The notes under the pieces were generated by a model. It did no database searches. It had not been told where the DNA came from and worked only from the letters and a program-made list of their open reading frames with translations. This document shows, piece by piece, positions 52,276-60,610 of a stretch of DNA of 64,000 nucleotides (position 1 is the stretch's first letter; each line of letters starts with the position of its first letter). Source of the stretch: Aliiglaciecola sp041538045 (GTDB lineage Bacteria; Pseudomonadota; Gammaproteobacteria; Enterobacterales; Alteromonadaceae). The stretch is from assembly GCF_041538045.1 (NCBI RefSeq), contig NZ_JBGOSE010000014.1:35614-99613 (forward strand), read 5' to 3'. A program made the position numbers and the translations under genes.

Positions 52276-53274
52276 CTAATGATATTTTAAATCTCTCACT
52301 TTCCCCCAAAACACACGATACGAGAATAGGGTGTAAGCAAAAATACAGGGGATAACAATCAGTGCGCCATATAATATGACTCGCAAAGACTCTGGTGCGC
52401 TGGCGGCTTGCCAAATATTAAGCTCCCCGGGTACGACAAAAGGATAAAAGCTAAAGGCGAGGCCTAAAAAGCTAAAAGTGAAAATAGCCGTACAAAGAAC
52501 GAAGGGCAACCAGCAACCAGCATCATCTTTTAGGGGTAATTTTTGCAAGGTAAAATAACCAATTACAAAAAACGCGAAACATAATATAGGCACTAACGCG
52601 ATTAAATACGCCAAGGGGGGTTGGGTCCAACGCTCAAATACAAATGAATTAATTAATGGGTTAATAATACACACAGCGAGGATTCCTATTAAACAGACCT
52701 TTCCTGCATTTTTGGCCCATTTCACAGAGCGTATTTGCAATTCTCCTTCCGTTTTCATGATTAACCAACAGGCTCCAATGAGTGCATAGGCCATGGCAAC
52801 ACCAGCGGCACTGAGCAGACTAAATGCAACAGACTCTAGACTAATTTCGAACCCCATTACAAACATGCCCAACATGTAACCTTGGGCTGCTGCGGCAATG
52901 AAAGAACCCAATATAAAGAGCTTGTCCCAACGATCTTTTTTATGAGCAATTACTTTGGCTCTAAAATCGAAAGAAACACCGCGAATAATTAAACCAATCA
53001 ATAATATGGCGGTAGGTAAATAAAGGGCCTTTAAAATAATGCTGTGGGCACTGGGAAAAGCAACTAACATTAAACCAACCGCCAACACTAACCAGGTTTC
53101 GTTTGCATCCCAAAACGGACCAATGGATGCGATCATTTTGTCTCTTTGTTGCTGATTATCCATGGGTAGAAGCAATCCCACGCCTAAGTCGTAACCGTCG
53201 AGAATGGCGTATACCAGCACAGAAAACGCCATTAAACCGGCAAATATGATGGGTAACTGATGATCTAAAATCAT
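52276..53274 (-). CDS. cydB: Cytochrome bd-type quinol oxidase subunit II
   Basis: The 332-residue protein has about eight membrane helices and starts in the CydB manner, with L-D-G-Y-D-L-G-V-G and G-P-F-W-D-A-N-E-T-W-L-V. It forms the oxidase with subunit I and overlaps its gene by four bases. No cydX-like small ORF is seen downstream to the aldo/keto reductase gene. Confidence 0.94.
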   Translation of the reverse strand: MILDHQLPIIFAGLMAFSVLVYAILDGYDLGVGLLLPMDNQQQRDKMIASIGPFWDANETWLVLAVGLMLVAFPSAHSIILKALYLPTAILLIGLIIRGVSFDFRAKVIAHKKDRWDKLFILGSFIAAAAQGYMLGMFVMGFEISLESVAFSLLSAAGVAMAYALIGACWLIMKTEGELQIRSVKWAKNAGKVCLIGILAVCIINPLINSFVFERWTQPPLAYLIALVPILCFAFFVIGYFTLQKLPLKDDAGCWLPFVLCTAIFTFSFLGLAFSFYPFVVPGELNIWQAASAPESLRVILYGALIVIPCIFAYTLFSYRVFWGKVRDLKYH

Positions 53275-54635
53275 TGGCTGGCCTCCGCAGGTGTGATTGT
53301 GCGGGCAGGTGTGTATTCCGCCGCATCGTATTCTTCAATCTCCACTGACTTTCTAGCCATGTAAAACAAGGTCTTGATGTAAGCAAATAACAAGAAAGCA
53401 TAGAGGGATAAGTACATGGCTAAACTTACCCCCACATTTTCTGGTGCAATATCTGTTACTGCATCTGCGGTAGTTAAAATTCCACTGACTAAATAAGGCT
53501 GACGGCCAATTTCAGTGACATACCAACCTGCTAAGGTGGCTATCCAGCCTGAAAATGTCATGCCAACAAAAAACTTCAACATCCAAGGGGCGAGAGCACC
53601 TTTGCGCCACAAGAAAAAGCTTGCTAGCCAACTGCTAAATAACATCAACATGCCTAAACCAACCATTATTCTAAACCCATAAAACACAGGTTTAACGGGT
53701 GGGTGTTTGCCCTCAAACTCGTTTAAGCCTCGAATTTGTCCGTCAGGGTCATGGGTTAAAATCACACTCGCCATTTTAGGTATCGCAATCTCTAAATGGT
53801 TGGTGCGTTGCTCTTCATCTGGCACAGCAAATAGCAACAGTGGTGCGCCATTGGTGGTTTCCCAAACTCCTTCCATTGCGGCCACTTTCTGAGGCTGATG
53901 CTCGAAGGTATTTAAGCCATGCATATCACCCATTACTACTTGTAACGGAGTGAGTATGGCAGCTAAGAAAATCGCGGTTTTTAAGGCTAAATTTGGCGCT
54001 TTTTTATTGTCGCCGCGAAGAATTCGGTAAGCCGAAATCCCCGCAATTAAGAAGCATATGGTTAGTCCAGAGGCCAATAACATGTGCCCTAGTCGGTAAG
54101 GGAATGAGGGGTTGAAAATGATTGCAAACCAATCGACCGCATAAGCCACGCCATCGCGCATCTCGAAACCTGTGGGAGTATGCATCCATGAATTAAGGGC
54201 TAATATCCAAAATGCGGACAGTGATGTGCCTACTGCTACAATGAAGGTTGAAAGGGTATGAAGCCAAGGTGGCACACGATTAATACCAAATAACATGACA
54301 CCTAGAAACGTGGCTTCTAAGAAAAACGCAGTCATGATTTCGTAGGCTAAAAGCGGCCCTGCAATATTACCCACTGTGGCCATAAAGCCCGGCCAGTTGG
54401 TGCCAAATTGAAATGACATAGTAATACCACTGACCACGCCCATTGCAAAGGTAAGGGCAAACACTTTTACCCAAAAGCGGTAGATCCGCATCCAAACTGG
54501 GTGCTTGCTTATGTGAAAACGAACACGAAAATAAAATAGCATCCAGCACATAGCAATGCTTATCGCTGGAAATAGAATATGAAAACTAATATTTGCTGCA
54601 AATTGAATGCGAGAGAGTAGCATTACGTCTGCCAT
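53271..54635 (-). CDS. cydA: Cytochrome bd-type quinol oxidase subunit I (CIO type, short Q-loop)
   Basis: The 454-residue protein has about nine membrane helices and the haem-containing subunit features (R-I-Q-F-A at the start, F-Q-F-G-T-N-W, E-I-M-T-A-F-F-L-E-A-T-F-L-G). The signature G-R-Q-P-Y-L-V-S-G-I-L-T-T-A-D-A-V and a length about 70 residues below E. coli CydA show the short Q-loop of cyanide-insensitive (CIO) oxidases. It reduces O2 with quinol electrons. A GbsR-like regulator gene lies 111 bp upstream on the same strand, behind an FNR box. Confidence 0.94.
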   Translation of the reverse strand: MADVMLLSRIQFAANISFHILFPAISIAMCWMLFYFRVRFHISKHPVWMRIYRFWVKVFALTFAMGVVSGITMSFQFGTNWPGFMATVGNIAGPLLAYEIMTAFFLEATFLGVMLFGINRVPPWLHTLSTFIVAVGTSLSAFWILALNSWMHTPTGFEMRDGVAYAVDWFAIIFNPSFPYRLGHMLLASGLTICFLIAGISAYRILRGDNKKAPNLALKTAIFLAAILTPLQVVMGDMHGLNTFEHQPQKVAAMEGVWETTNGAPLLLFAVPDEEQRTNHLEIAIPKMASVILTHDPDGQIRGLNEFEGKHPPVKPVFYGFRIMVGLGMLMLFSSWLASFFLWRKGALAPWMLKFFVGMTFSGWIATLAGWYVTEIGRQPYLVSGILTTADAVTDIAPENVGVSLAMYLSLYAFLLFAYIKTLFYMARKSVEIEEYDAAEYTPARTITPAEASQ

Positions 54636-54746
54636 TGATAACCCCTAGCGGCGCTGATTTTAGCCGTTGTTAATGTATATTTAAAACCCGATGTATTTAA
54701 TCCTGCTTACGGCGATAATCTGCTGTTTAACTTGTACGCTTTTGAT

Positions 54747-55292
54747 TTAACTGCTTTTTAAAAATTTATCCTTCATATCTAAAACTTTCCCCACCCCGGA
54801 ACCTAACTTCATTAGAGTTGATAGCTTCTCTGGGCTCAGGCGTTGCAACTCTTCACTCCATTGGGTTACGTTTTCTAATAGATCATGGATTTCCTGTAGC
54901 TGCTGTTGAGCATATTCTTCCTGTGGATTTGCTGGTGTGACTAACAGGGTGTCTCTAAGTACGCTCATAGTCGGTTCAATTTCCCGCTTGCGACGCTCTT
55001 CAAACACTTTGTTTGCCATATCCCAAATACTGCCTAAGGATCTAAAGTAGTCTTTTCGGTCACCAGGAACATGATGCATTTGCACTAAGCGCCAGGCCTG
55101 CAATTCTTTTAACCCCATGCTGACATTGCCGCGGGATACATTGAGGGCTTCAGCAATGTCATTTGCACTCAATGGTTCTTCACTTATGACTAAAAGGGCA
55201 TACATTTGACCAACCGTGCGGTTAAATCCCCAACGGCTGCCCATTTCACCGAAATGCATAACGAAGGTCTCTATCATGGGTGTCATTTTCAT
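54747..55292 (-). CDS. GbsR/MarR family transcriptional regulator
   Basis: The 181-residue protein has a winged-helix domain (about 20-85: G-R/Q-M-Y-A-L-L-V-I-S-E-E-P-L-S-A-N-D-I-A-E-A-L-N-V-S-R-G-N-V-S-M-G-L-K-E-L) and a helical C-terminal region for dimerisation. The S-R-G-N-V-S-M recognition helix and the start F-x-x-x-x-G-x-x-W-G are typical of GbsR-type repressors. Placed directly ahead of cydA-cydB, it probably controls the oxidase. A perfect FNR-type palindrome sits 56 bp before its start. Confidence 0.88.
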   Translation of the reverse strand: MKMTPMIETFVMHFGEMGSRWGFNRTVGQMYALLVISEEPLSANDIAEALNVSRGNVSMGLKELQAWRLVQMHHVPGDRKDYFRSLGSIWDMANKVFEERRKREIEPTMSVLRDTLLVTPANPQEEYAQQQLQEIHDLLENVTQWSEELQRLSPEKLSTLMKLGSGVGKVLDMKDKFLKSS

Positions 55293-55347
55293 TGTGAATT
55301 ATCTCTTTTCTGAAGTTTCAGTAATTTCTGAAAATTATAAACATTAA

Positions 55348-55361
55348 TTGATGTAGATCAA
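55348..55361. promoter_or_regulatory. FNR/Anr-type site upstream of the regulator-oxidase locus
   Basis: TTGATGTAGATCAA matches TTGAT-N4-ATCAA at every defined position, 56 bp before the GbsR-like gene (minus strand) and 254 bp before the bufferin operon. It suggests oxygen-responsive control of the regulator and cytochrome bd. The rest of the 320-bp gap is AT-rich and shows no other clear element. Confidence 0.6.
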
Positions 55362-55614
55362 TTATTATTTTATTTGTTTGTGTTTATTAGCCAGCAACTT
55401 TGCTTTTTGGTGAAAGGGCTAGCTAATTGAAATTAATATTGAACTTGATGTTTTTTGTGCGTTTTTTAATCAACTTTCGCTAGTTTAAATTGTTCATTGA
55501 AATGTTTTTTTGAAATTTTAGAGAAAGTTTAAAGGTCTAGAACTTACATAAGGGATTCCACTGCTCAGATAAGAGCTCGTTTTTCACAATTAAATATTCT
55601 TGAGGATAGAACTT

Positions 55615-55968
55615 ATGAAACATAACAACTCAATAAAAACTGCATTACTTATCGGTGCGACTTTAGCGGCTTCTCAAGTTGCTGTTGCTAAACCAAATGA
55701 CCAATTATCTCTTGCTGAAGGGACACCTGAAAAAGTAAAAGTCGCTTTCCAAGAATGGAAAGAAGGTAAAAGATTACGCGGACGTAAAGATAAATGTTAC
55801 GGGATTGCTTTAGCTGGTGAAAACGATTGTAAAGCAGGTGCAGGAACAAGCTGTGAAGGTACTTCTACCGTTGATTTCCAAAAAAATGCCTGGACTTACT
55901 CGCCTAAAGGTTCGTGTGAATTCATAGTAACACCTGATGGCACTGGCTCTAAAAAGCCTATCGCTTAG
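55615..55968 (+). CDS. bufA: Bufferin-type precursor peptide (DUF2282)
   Basis: The ATG at 55615 (GAGGA upstream) gives 117 residues: a signal peptide (1-25, ending A-V-A) and a mature part with four Cys (61, 72, 80, 101) in C-Y-G-I-A-L-A-G-E-N-D-C-K-A-G and S-C-E-F contexts. This Cys pattern and the gene order (DUF2282, DUF692, DUF2063, DoxX) are those of bufferins, peptides whose cysteines are oxidatively modified by the DUF692 enzyme and that bind copper in the periplasm. The chemistry here is inferred from the family. Confidence 0.88.
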   Translation: MKHNNSIKTALLIGATLAASQVAVAKPNDQLSLAEGTPEKVKVAFQEWKEGKRLRGRKDKCYGIALAGENDCKAGAGTSCEGTSTVDFQKNAWTYSPKGSCEFIVTPDGTGSKKPIA

Positions 55969-55983
55969 TACGTTAACTTTTAG

Positions 55984-56835
55984 ATGAAAGCGTTAACTAA
56001 ATTGCCCGTAGATGCGGGCATTTGTTTAAAACCAGAGCATTTTGATGACATTCCTAGCAGGGTTGATGGTCATTTGTGGTTCGAGGTACATGCAGAAAAT
56101 TACCTAATGCAGGGTGGGCCTAGGCTCAAAAAATTACTGGATATTGCACAGCAGTTTCCGTTAAGTATTCACGGTGTTGGTGCGTCTCTTGGTGGTCCTA
56201 AACCAGTTAACACCGAACATCTCAAACGACTAACCAGTTTAGTTAACTCGGTGCCCACAGCCGCTTTTTCTGAACACATTGCGTGGTCGGGCACTGATAG
56301 CAATTATCTAGCTAATTTGATGCCAACGCCTATTACCTCTGAATCCCTTATTCGCACCGCTAACAATATTGAACAGTTACAAGATGCTATTCAGCGTCCA
56401 ATATTGATAGAAAACCCGGCTAACTACCTTACTTTCAAATCTGACATGTCAGAGAGCGATTTTATGATGTCACTGGTGAGTAAAACGGGCTGCGGTATTT
56501 TGCTAGATGTAAATAATTTATTCATCAGTGCGAACAATACAGGAATTGACCCCATTAAATATATTCGTGCTCTCGATAGGAAAGTCATCGGTGAGATTCA
56601 TGTGGCTGGGCATTCAGTAGATCCTGTTGAAAAAGATCTACTAATCGACTCCCATGATAGTGAGGTAGCAAGTGGTGTTTGGGCGCTGCTAAATGATGCA
56701 TTAAGCCATATAGGCCCGTGTCCGGTGCTAATTGAAAGAGATGCGAACTTACCATCCTTTAAGGTATTGTTGGCAGAACGTAATATCGCGCGAAACTTAA
56801 TTCTGCAAAATAACAAAAATGCTGGCTATGAGTGA
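55984..56835 (+). CDS. bufB: DUF692 multinuclear non-haem iron oxidative enzyme
   Basis: The 283-residue TIM-barrel protein has the MNIO/DUF692 features: G-I-C-L-K-P-E-H near the start, E-V-H-A-E-N-Y, S-I-H-G-V-G-A-S, S-E-H-I-A-W, I-E-N-P-A-N-Y, L-L-D-V-N-N and E-I-H-V-A-G-H, with His/Glu/Asp ligands for two or three iron ions. It modifies cysteines of the adjacent precursor peptide to thiazole/thiooxazole-type groups in known bufferins. It starts 15 bp after bufA and overlaps bufC by 17 bases. Confidence 0.92.
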   Translation: MKALTKLPVDAGICLKPEHFDDIPSRVDGHLWFEVHAENYLMQGGPRLKKLLDIAQQFPLSIHGVGASLGGPKPVNTEHLKRLTSLVNSVPTAAFSEHIAWSGTDSNYLANLMPTPITSESLIRTANNIEQLQDAIQRPILIENPANYLTFKSDMSESDFMMSLVSKTGCGILLDVNNLFISANNTGIDPIKYIRALDRKVIGEIHVAGHSVDPVEKDLLIDSHDSEVASGVWALLNDALSHIGPCPVLIERDANLPSFKVLLAERNIARNLILQNNKNAGYE

Positions 56836-57568
56836 TTTTCATTTAGCTTTAATGAATTACGTGCAAAGCGGAGATTTAGTGGATATCGTCGAACATCTTG
56901 ATGACACTATAAATACCCGTCGTTTGGCAGTCTATCGGAATACCTTTATAAGTAGTTGCATTGATGCGCTACTGCGCAAGTATCCAAGTGGTGAGAAATT
57001 ATTAGGTGAAGATTTTTTTAAAGCCTTATCTAGGCAGTTCTGTTTATCACATCCACCAACAACCACAGTTTTAGCTGAGTACGGTGAAAACTTCCCTGAT
57101 TATGTTCGGGACTCCATGCTAGATAGTCACCCTGAACTTGGCTATTTGTGGGACATCTGTAAATTGGATCGTGCTTGGTATCATGCCTACTTTGCGGATG
57201 AGAAACCTTCATTAAGCCAAGATCAGATTGAATCATTGTTTGACGACATCGAATCGAAATCACTTTCCTTACATCCCAGTGTGCAATTAATTCAAAATGA
57301 CTGGACGGTATTGTCTCTTTGGTCACAGCTAAAAGTTGCCGAACTAAGCGAACAAGTCGCCATAGAACATAACCATGAAAATATTTTATTGTGGCGAGAC
57401 AATGGCCGCATTTTACATCGACAAATTTCTGAACCAGAACACTTATTTATTTCTCGTATTTACGCTGGTCAAACCTTAGGGGATGCAGCACAAGTGGCGA
57501 TGCAAAATGGTCCAATAGATATTAGCGAAATATTTAGTCAGTTACTCCTTAATAAATTAATAACTTAA
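56819..57568 (+). CDS. bufC: DUF2063 bufferin maturation partner
   Basis: The 249-residue protein begins with a helical DUF2063 domain (about 8-100: R-L-A-V-Y-R-N-T-F-I-S-S-C-I-D-A-L, Y-P-S-G-E-K-L-L-G-E-D-F) and has a C-terminal winged-helix-like part. In bufferin and related systems it binds the precursor and presents it to the DUF692 enzyme. The 17-base overlap with bufB supports coupled production. No DNA-binding role is evident here. Confidence 0.88.
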   Translation: MLAMSDFHLALMNYVQSGDLVDIVEHLDDTINTRRLAVYRNTFISSCIDALLRKYPSGEKLLGEDFFKALSRQFCLSHPPTTTVLAEYGENFPDYVRDSMLDSHPELGYLWDICKLDRAWYHAYFADEKPSLSQDQIESLFDDIESKSLSLHPSVQLIQNDWTVLSLWSQLKVAELSEQVAIEHNHENILLWRDNGRILHRQISEPEHLFISRIYAGQTLGDAAQVAMQNGPIDISEIFSQLLLNKLIT

Positions 57569-57577
57569 GAGAAAAAT

Positions 57578-58108
57578 ATGATAAAACTCATTAACCTTTA
57601 TGCTGGGTTAACGGCTAAACTTAGCTTGTACCTTACCGATATTTATTTATTACTCGCAAGATTATTGGTCGCGAGTGTATTTTTTCAATCAGGACTGACA
57701 AAGTGGAATGGATTTCTCAGCTTTAATCCTGATAAGTACGATTTGTTTTTATATGAGTTTTTCTGTCCAGATCCAGTCCGCGAAGGTGCTTTACTGCTAT
57801 GTGACCCAATAACTTTAGATTATGTTGAAGGGTCCACAACTGTATCAATTATTGAAACCCTGGCGGTTTCTGCAGGAGTTGCTGAAATAGTGCTACCTAT
57901 TATGCTTGCTTTAGGATTTTTAACTCGAGTTGGTGCTGCAGGTTTGATTGGAATGACGCTATTTATTAGCTTAGCTGTATTCCCGACTTGGGAGCACTGG
58001 TGGAACCCCGCAGTATGGTGGTTCATAGCGTTGCTGTCTGTACTTAGTATGGGGCCAGGAAGGTTATCTCTCGATAAGTTATTTGGCTTCGAAAAACGAG
58101 TTGCATAA
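57578..58108 (+). CDS. DoxX family membrane protein
   Basis: The 176-residue protein has four membrane helices (about 20-40, 80-105, 115-135, 143-160) and DoxX-type motifs: L-L-A-R-L-L-V-A-S-V-F-F-Q-S-G-L-T-K-W and E-I-V-L-P-I-M-L-A-L-G-F-L-T-R-V-G-A. It is the usual fourth gene of bufferin operons, probably supplying redox or membrane support to maturation. It ends the operon; a long inverted repeat follows. Confidence 0.9.
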   Translation: MIKLINLYAGLTAKLSLYLTDIYLLLARLLVASVFFQSGLTKWNGFLSFNPDKYDLFLYEFFCPDPVREGALLLCDPITLDYVEGSTTVSIIETLAVSAGVAEIVLPIMLALGFLTRVGAAGLIGMTLFISLAVFPTWEHWWNPAVWWFIALLSVLSMGPGRLSLDKLFGFEKRVA

Positions 58109-58120
58109 TCTACCCCTTTG

Positions 58121-58156
58121 CAGTTTAGTTAACTTGAATCCGGGTTAACTAAACTG
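58121..58156. terminator. 13-bp perfect inverted repeat after the bufferin operon
   Basis: CAGTTTAGTTAAC (58121-58133) and GTTAACTAAACTG (58144-58156) flank a 10-base loop. The stem is long enough to fold in RNA. There is no T-tract, so it may be a rho-linked or bidirectional stop. Confidence 0.6.
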
Positions 58157-58272
58157 GTTGTTAAAACGAGTTATGGTCACCTTCAAAAGGATGGCTATGC
58201 AAGTTACCTTCTCCACCTAATCTGCTATTAGAAAATCGAAAACGTCAACTAAATCATTAGCATTTTCCATTT

Positions 58273-58289
58273 CATGAATGTAATTCATG
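58273..58289. promoter_or_regulatory. MetR-type binding site upstream of mesX
   Basis: CATGAATGTAATTCATG is a 17-bp palindrome containing TGAA-N5-TTCA, the known MetR consensus of metE/metH promoters. It lies 230 bp before mesX-mesD, genes of methionine synthesis, which makes the assignment sensible. The surrounding AT-rich region has further ATTCATG-like copies (e.g. 58316). Confidence 0.6.
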
Positions 58290-58375
58290 TGTTTATGAAA
58301 TTATATCATTTTTATTCATGTATTGATCCGCGTATAAAACACACTCTCCTTTGACTTCTAACTTTTATAAAGATT

Positions 58376-58520
58376 GCAGTAGGTTCTTGATTGCAGCATT
58401 AATCAAGGTGCTGGCAAAGCGGCAATAGACTCAGTAAAGCCGCAACATAAAGTTGGAAAGTCCAAAAATGACAGGCGATAAATTTAGGTTTTATCTCAGA
58501 TAAATTGGATACAAATCACC
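58376..58520 (+). other. Possible structured leader of mesX-mesD
   Basis: Before mesX the sequence can form CTTGATT/AATCAAG (58387-58408) and GCGGC/GCCGC stems, followed by a purine-rich stretch and GGAAAG. It might be an RNA regulatory leader. It does not match a riboswitch I can name; the cobalamin type was considered and not supported. Speculative. Confidence 0.3.
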
Positions 58521-59495
58521 ATGAATAAAGATTTTATATTTACCATTAACAGCATTGCTTTTGATGAAAACTATCATCCTTCAAACAACACCCGTATCAC
58601 CACCAACTTTGCTAATTTGGCAAGGGGACAGAGCCGTCAAGAGAACTTACGTAATGCACTAAATATGATCGACAATAGTTTTAACGGCTTGGCATGCTGG
58701 GATAACCCTCAAGGAGATCGTTATTCGGTGGAACTAGATATCATCACCGTCGATATTGACATTGAAGGCAGTGGTCGTAGTTTCCCATCTATTGAAATAT
58801 TAAAAACGAATATTGTAGATCATCGAACCAATAAACGTATCGAAGGCATTGTCGGTAACAACTTTTCTTCTTACCTACGAGATTATGATTTCAGCGTTTT
58901 GTTGTTAGAGCATAACAAGAATCAGCCGAAATTTAGCATTCCTGATAACTTTGGCGAACTGCACGGTAAACTGTTTAAATCTTTCATTAATTCAAATTCT
59001 TACAAGCAGCATTTCAAAAAACTACCGGTTATCTGCCTTAGCGTTTCGGATAGCAAGATTTATCACCGAACTGAAAATCAGCATCCGATTTTAGGGGTTG
59101 AATATCGGCCAAGCGATTCATCATTAACTGAACTGTATTTCAAAAAAATGGGTTTGCAGGTTCGATATTTTATGCCCGCTAATAGTGTTGCGCCTTTGGC
59201 CTTCTATTCCTGTGGTGATTTACTGAATGATTATACAGCCCTTGAGCTGATCAGTACCATCAGCACCATGGAAACCTTTCAGAAAATCTATCGGCCTGAG
59301 ATCTATAACGCCAATGCGGTGGCTGGAAAGTGTTATCAACCAAATTTGCAGAATCAAGATCATTCTCTTACCCAAATTGTGTATGACCGAGAAGAGCGCA
59401 GCCAATTGGCAAGTGAGCAAGGGAAATTTGCCGAAGAGCACTTCATCAAACCCTATCAAAATGTACTTGAGCAGTGGTCTGCTAATTACGCCTAA
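58521..59495 (+). CDS. mesX: MesX (DUF1852), partner of folate-independent methionine synthase
   Basis: The 324-residue cytosolic protein matches DUF1852 over its length (F-T-I-N-S-I-A-F-D-E-N-Y-x-P-S-N-N-T-R-I-T-T-N-F-A-N-L-A-R-G; R-Q-E-N-L-R-N-A-L-x-M-I-D-N). The family was named MesX because it is needed for activity of the MesD synthase. It sits 31 bp before the mesD gene, the conserved arrangement. A MetR-type site lies upstream. Confidence 0.9.
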   Translation: MNKDFIFTINSIAFDENYHPSNNTRITTNFANLARGQSRQENLRNALNMIDNSFNGLACWDNPQGDRYSVELDIITVDIDIEGSGRSFPSIEILKTNIVDHRTNKRIEGIVGNNFSSYLRDYDFSVLLLEHNKNQPKFSIPDNFGELHGKLFKSFINSNSYKQHFKKLPVICLSVSDSKIYHRTENQHPILGVEYRPSDSSLTELYFKKMGLQVRYFMPANSVAPLAFYSCGDLLNDYTALELISTISTMETFQKIYRPEIYNANAVAGKCYQPNLQNQDHSLTQIVYDREERSQLASEQGKFAEEHFIKPYQNVLEQWSANYA

Positions 59496-59526
59496 ACATT
59501 AACTTAAAAATAAGACGCTATTTATT

Positions 59527-60555
59527 ATGAAAACTCTATTTCCTACCTCTACTGCTGGCAGTTTACCTAAACCTTCTTGGTTGGCGCAGCCTGAGACGCT
59601 TTGGTCACCTTGGAAGTTGCAAGATGAAGAACTAATTGCGGGTAAACAAGATGCTCTGCGTTTGTCACTGCAAGATCAACAACAAGCAGGAATTGATATC
59701 GTCAGTGATGGTGAGCAAACTCGCCAGCATTTTGTAACTACCTTTATTGAGCACCTTGATGGTGTTGATTTTGAAAAGCGTAAAACCGTTAAAATACGTG
59801 ACCGCTATGACGCCAGCGTTCCCACCGTAGTTGGCGCTGTTACCCGTCAAAAGCCGGTGTTTGTAGAAGATGCGAAATTTCTACGTCAACAAACTACGCA
59901 ACCTATAAAATGGGCACTACCTGGCCCTATGACTATGATAGATACCTTGTATGATAGCCACTACAAAAGTCGCGAAAAGTTAGCTTGGGAATTTGCCAAA
60001 ATTCTTAATCAAGAAGCAAAAGAGTTAGAAGCCGCTGGTGTTGATATTATTCAATTTGATGAGCCTGCCTTTAATGTGTTTTTTGATGAGGTAAATGATT
60101 GGGGTATTGCCACTTTGGAAAAAGCACTTGAAGGACTTAAGTGTCAAACTGCTGTACATATTTGCTATGGTTATGGCATAAAAGCTAATACCGATTGGAA
60201 AAAGACGTTGGGCTCAGAGTGGCGACAATATGAAAAAGCCTTTCCTAAGTTGCAAACGTCGAATATCGATATAGTTTCATTGGAATGTCAAAACTCACGT
60301 GTTCCCATGGATTTGATTGAACTCTTGAGGGGGAAAAAGGTAATGGTAGGCGCTATTGATGTTGCAACCAATACCATAGAGACGCCAGAAGAAGTGGCTA
60401 ATACCCTAAGAAAAGCCTTAGAGTTCGTCGATGCTGATAAGCTCTACCCTTCGACCAACTGTGGCATGGCACCTTTGCCGCAACAGGTGGCCAGGGCTAA
60501 ACTCGCTGCGTTAAGCGCAGGGACTGATATATTGCGAATAGAGCTCTCAAGTTAA
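59527..60555 (+). CDS. mesD: MesD-type core methionine synthase
   Basis: The 342-residue protein corresponds only to the C-terminal catalytic barrel of MetE, without the folate-binding N-terminal half: S-T-A-G-S-L-P-K-P at the start, S-D-G-E-Q, D-E-P-A-F and zinc ligands in H-I-C-Y-G, E-C-Q-N and N-C-G-M-A-P-L. With MesX next to it this is a MesD-type folate-independent methionine synthase, an oxygen-linked enzyme of aerobic bacteria. The methyl donor is not established. Length fits a complete member, not a truncated MetE. Confidence 0.9.
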   Translation: MKTLFPTSTAGSLPKPSWLAQPETLWSPWKLQDEELIAGKQDALRLSLQDQQQAGIDIVSDGEQTRQHFVTTFIEHLDGVDFEKRKTVKIRDRYDASVPTVVGAVTRQKPVFVEDAKFLRQQTTQPIKWALPGPMTMIDTLYDSHYKSREKLAWEFAKILNQEAKELEAAGVDIIQFDEPAFNVFFDEVNDWGIATLEKALEGLKCQTAVHICYGYGIKANTDWKKTLGSEWRQYEKAFPKLQTSNIDIVSLECQNSRVPMDLIELLRGKKVMVGAIDVATNTIETPEEVANTLRKALEFVDADKLYPSTNCGMAPLPQQVARAKLAALSAGTDILRIELSS

Positions 60556-60610
60556 CTCAGGCTCAACTTAACTAATATCTATCTTTATGTTCGCAACCTA
60601 AGTTAACTAA

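Noticed and set aside
55500..55560. RpoE/ECF-type promoter for the bufferin operon (GAACTT ... TCAGA)
   Set aside because: The two elements are about 19 bp apart, too far for the known ECF spacing.
58376..58520. Cobalamin riboswitch upstream of mesX
   Set aside because: Short pieces resemble (GCCGCAAC), but the B12 box and required order are absent.
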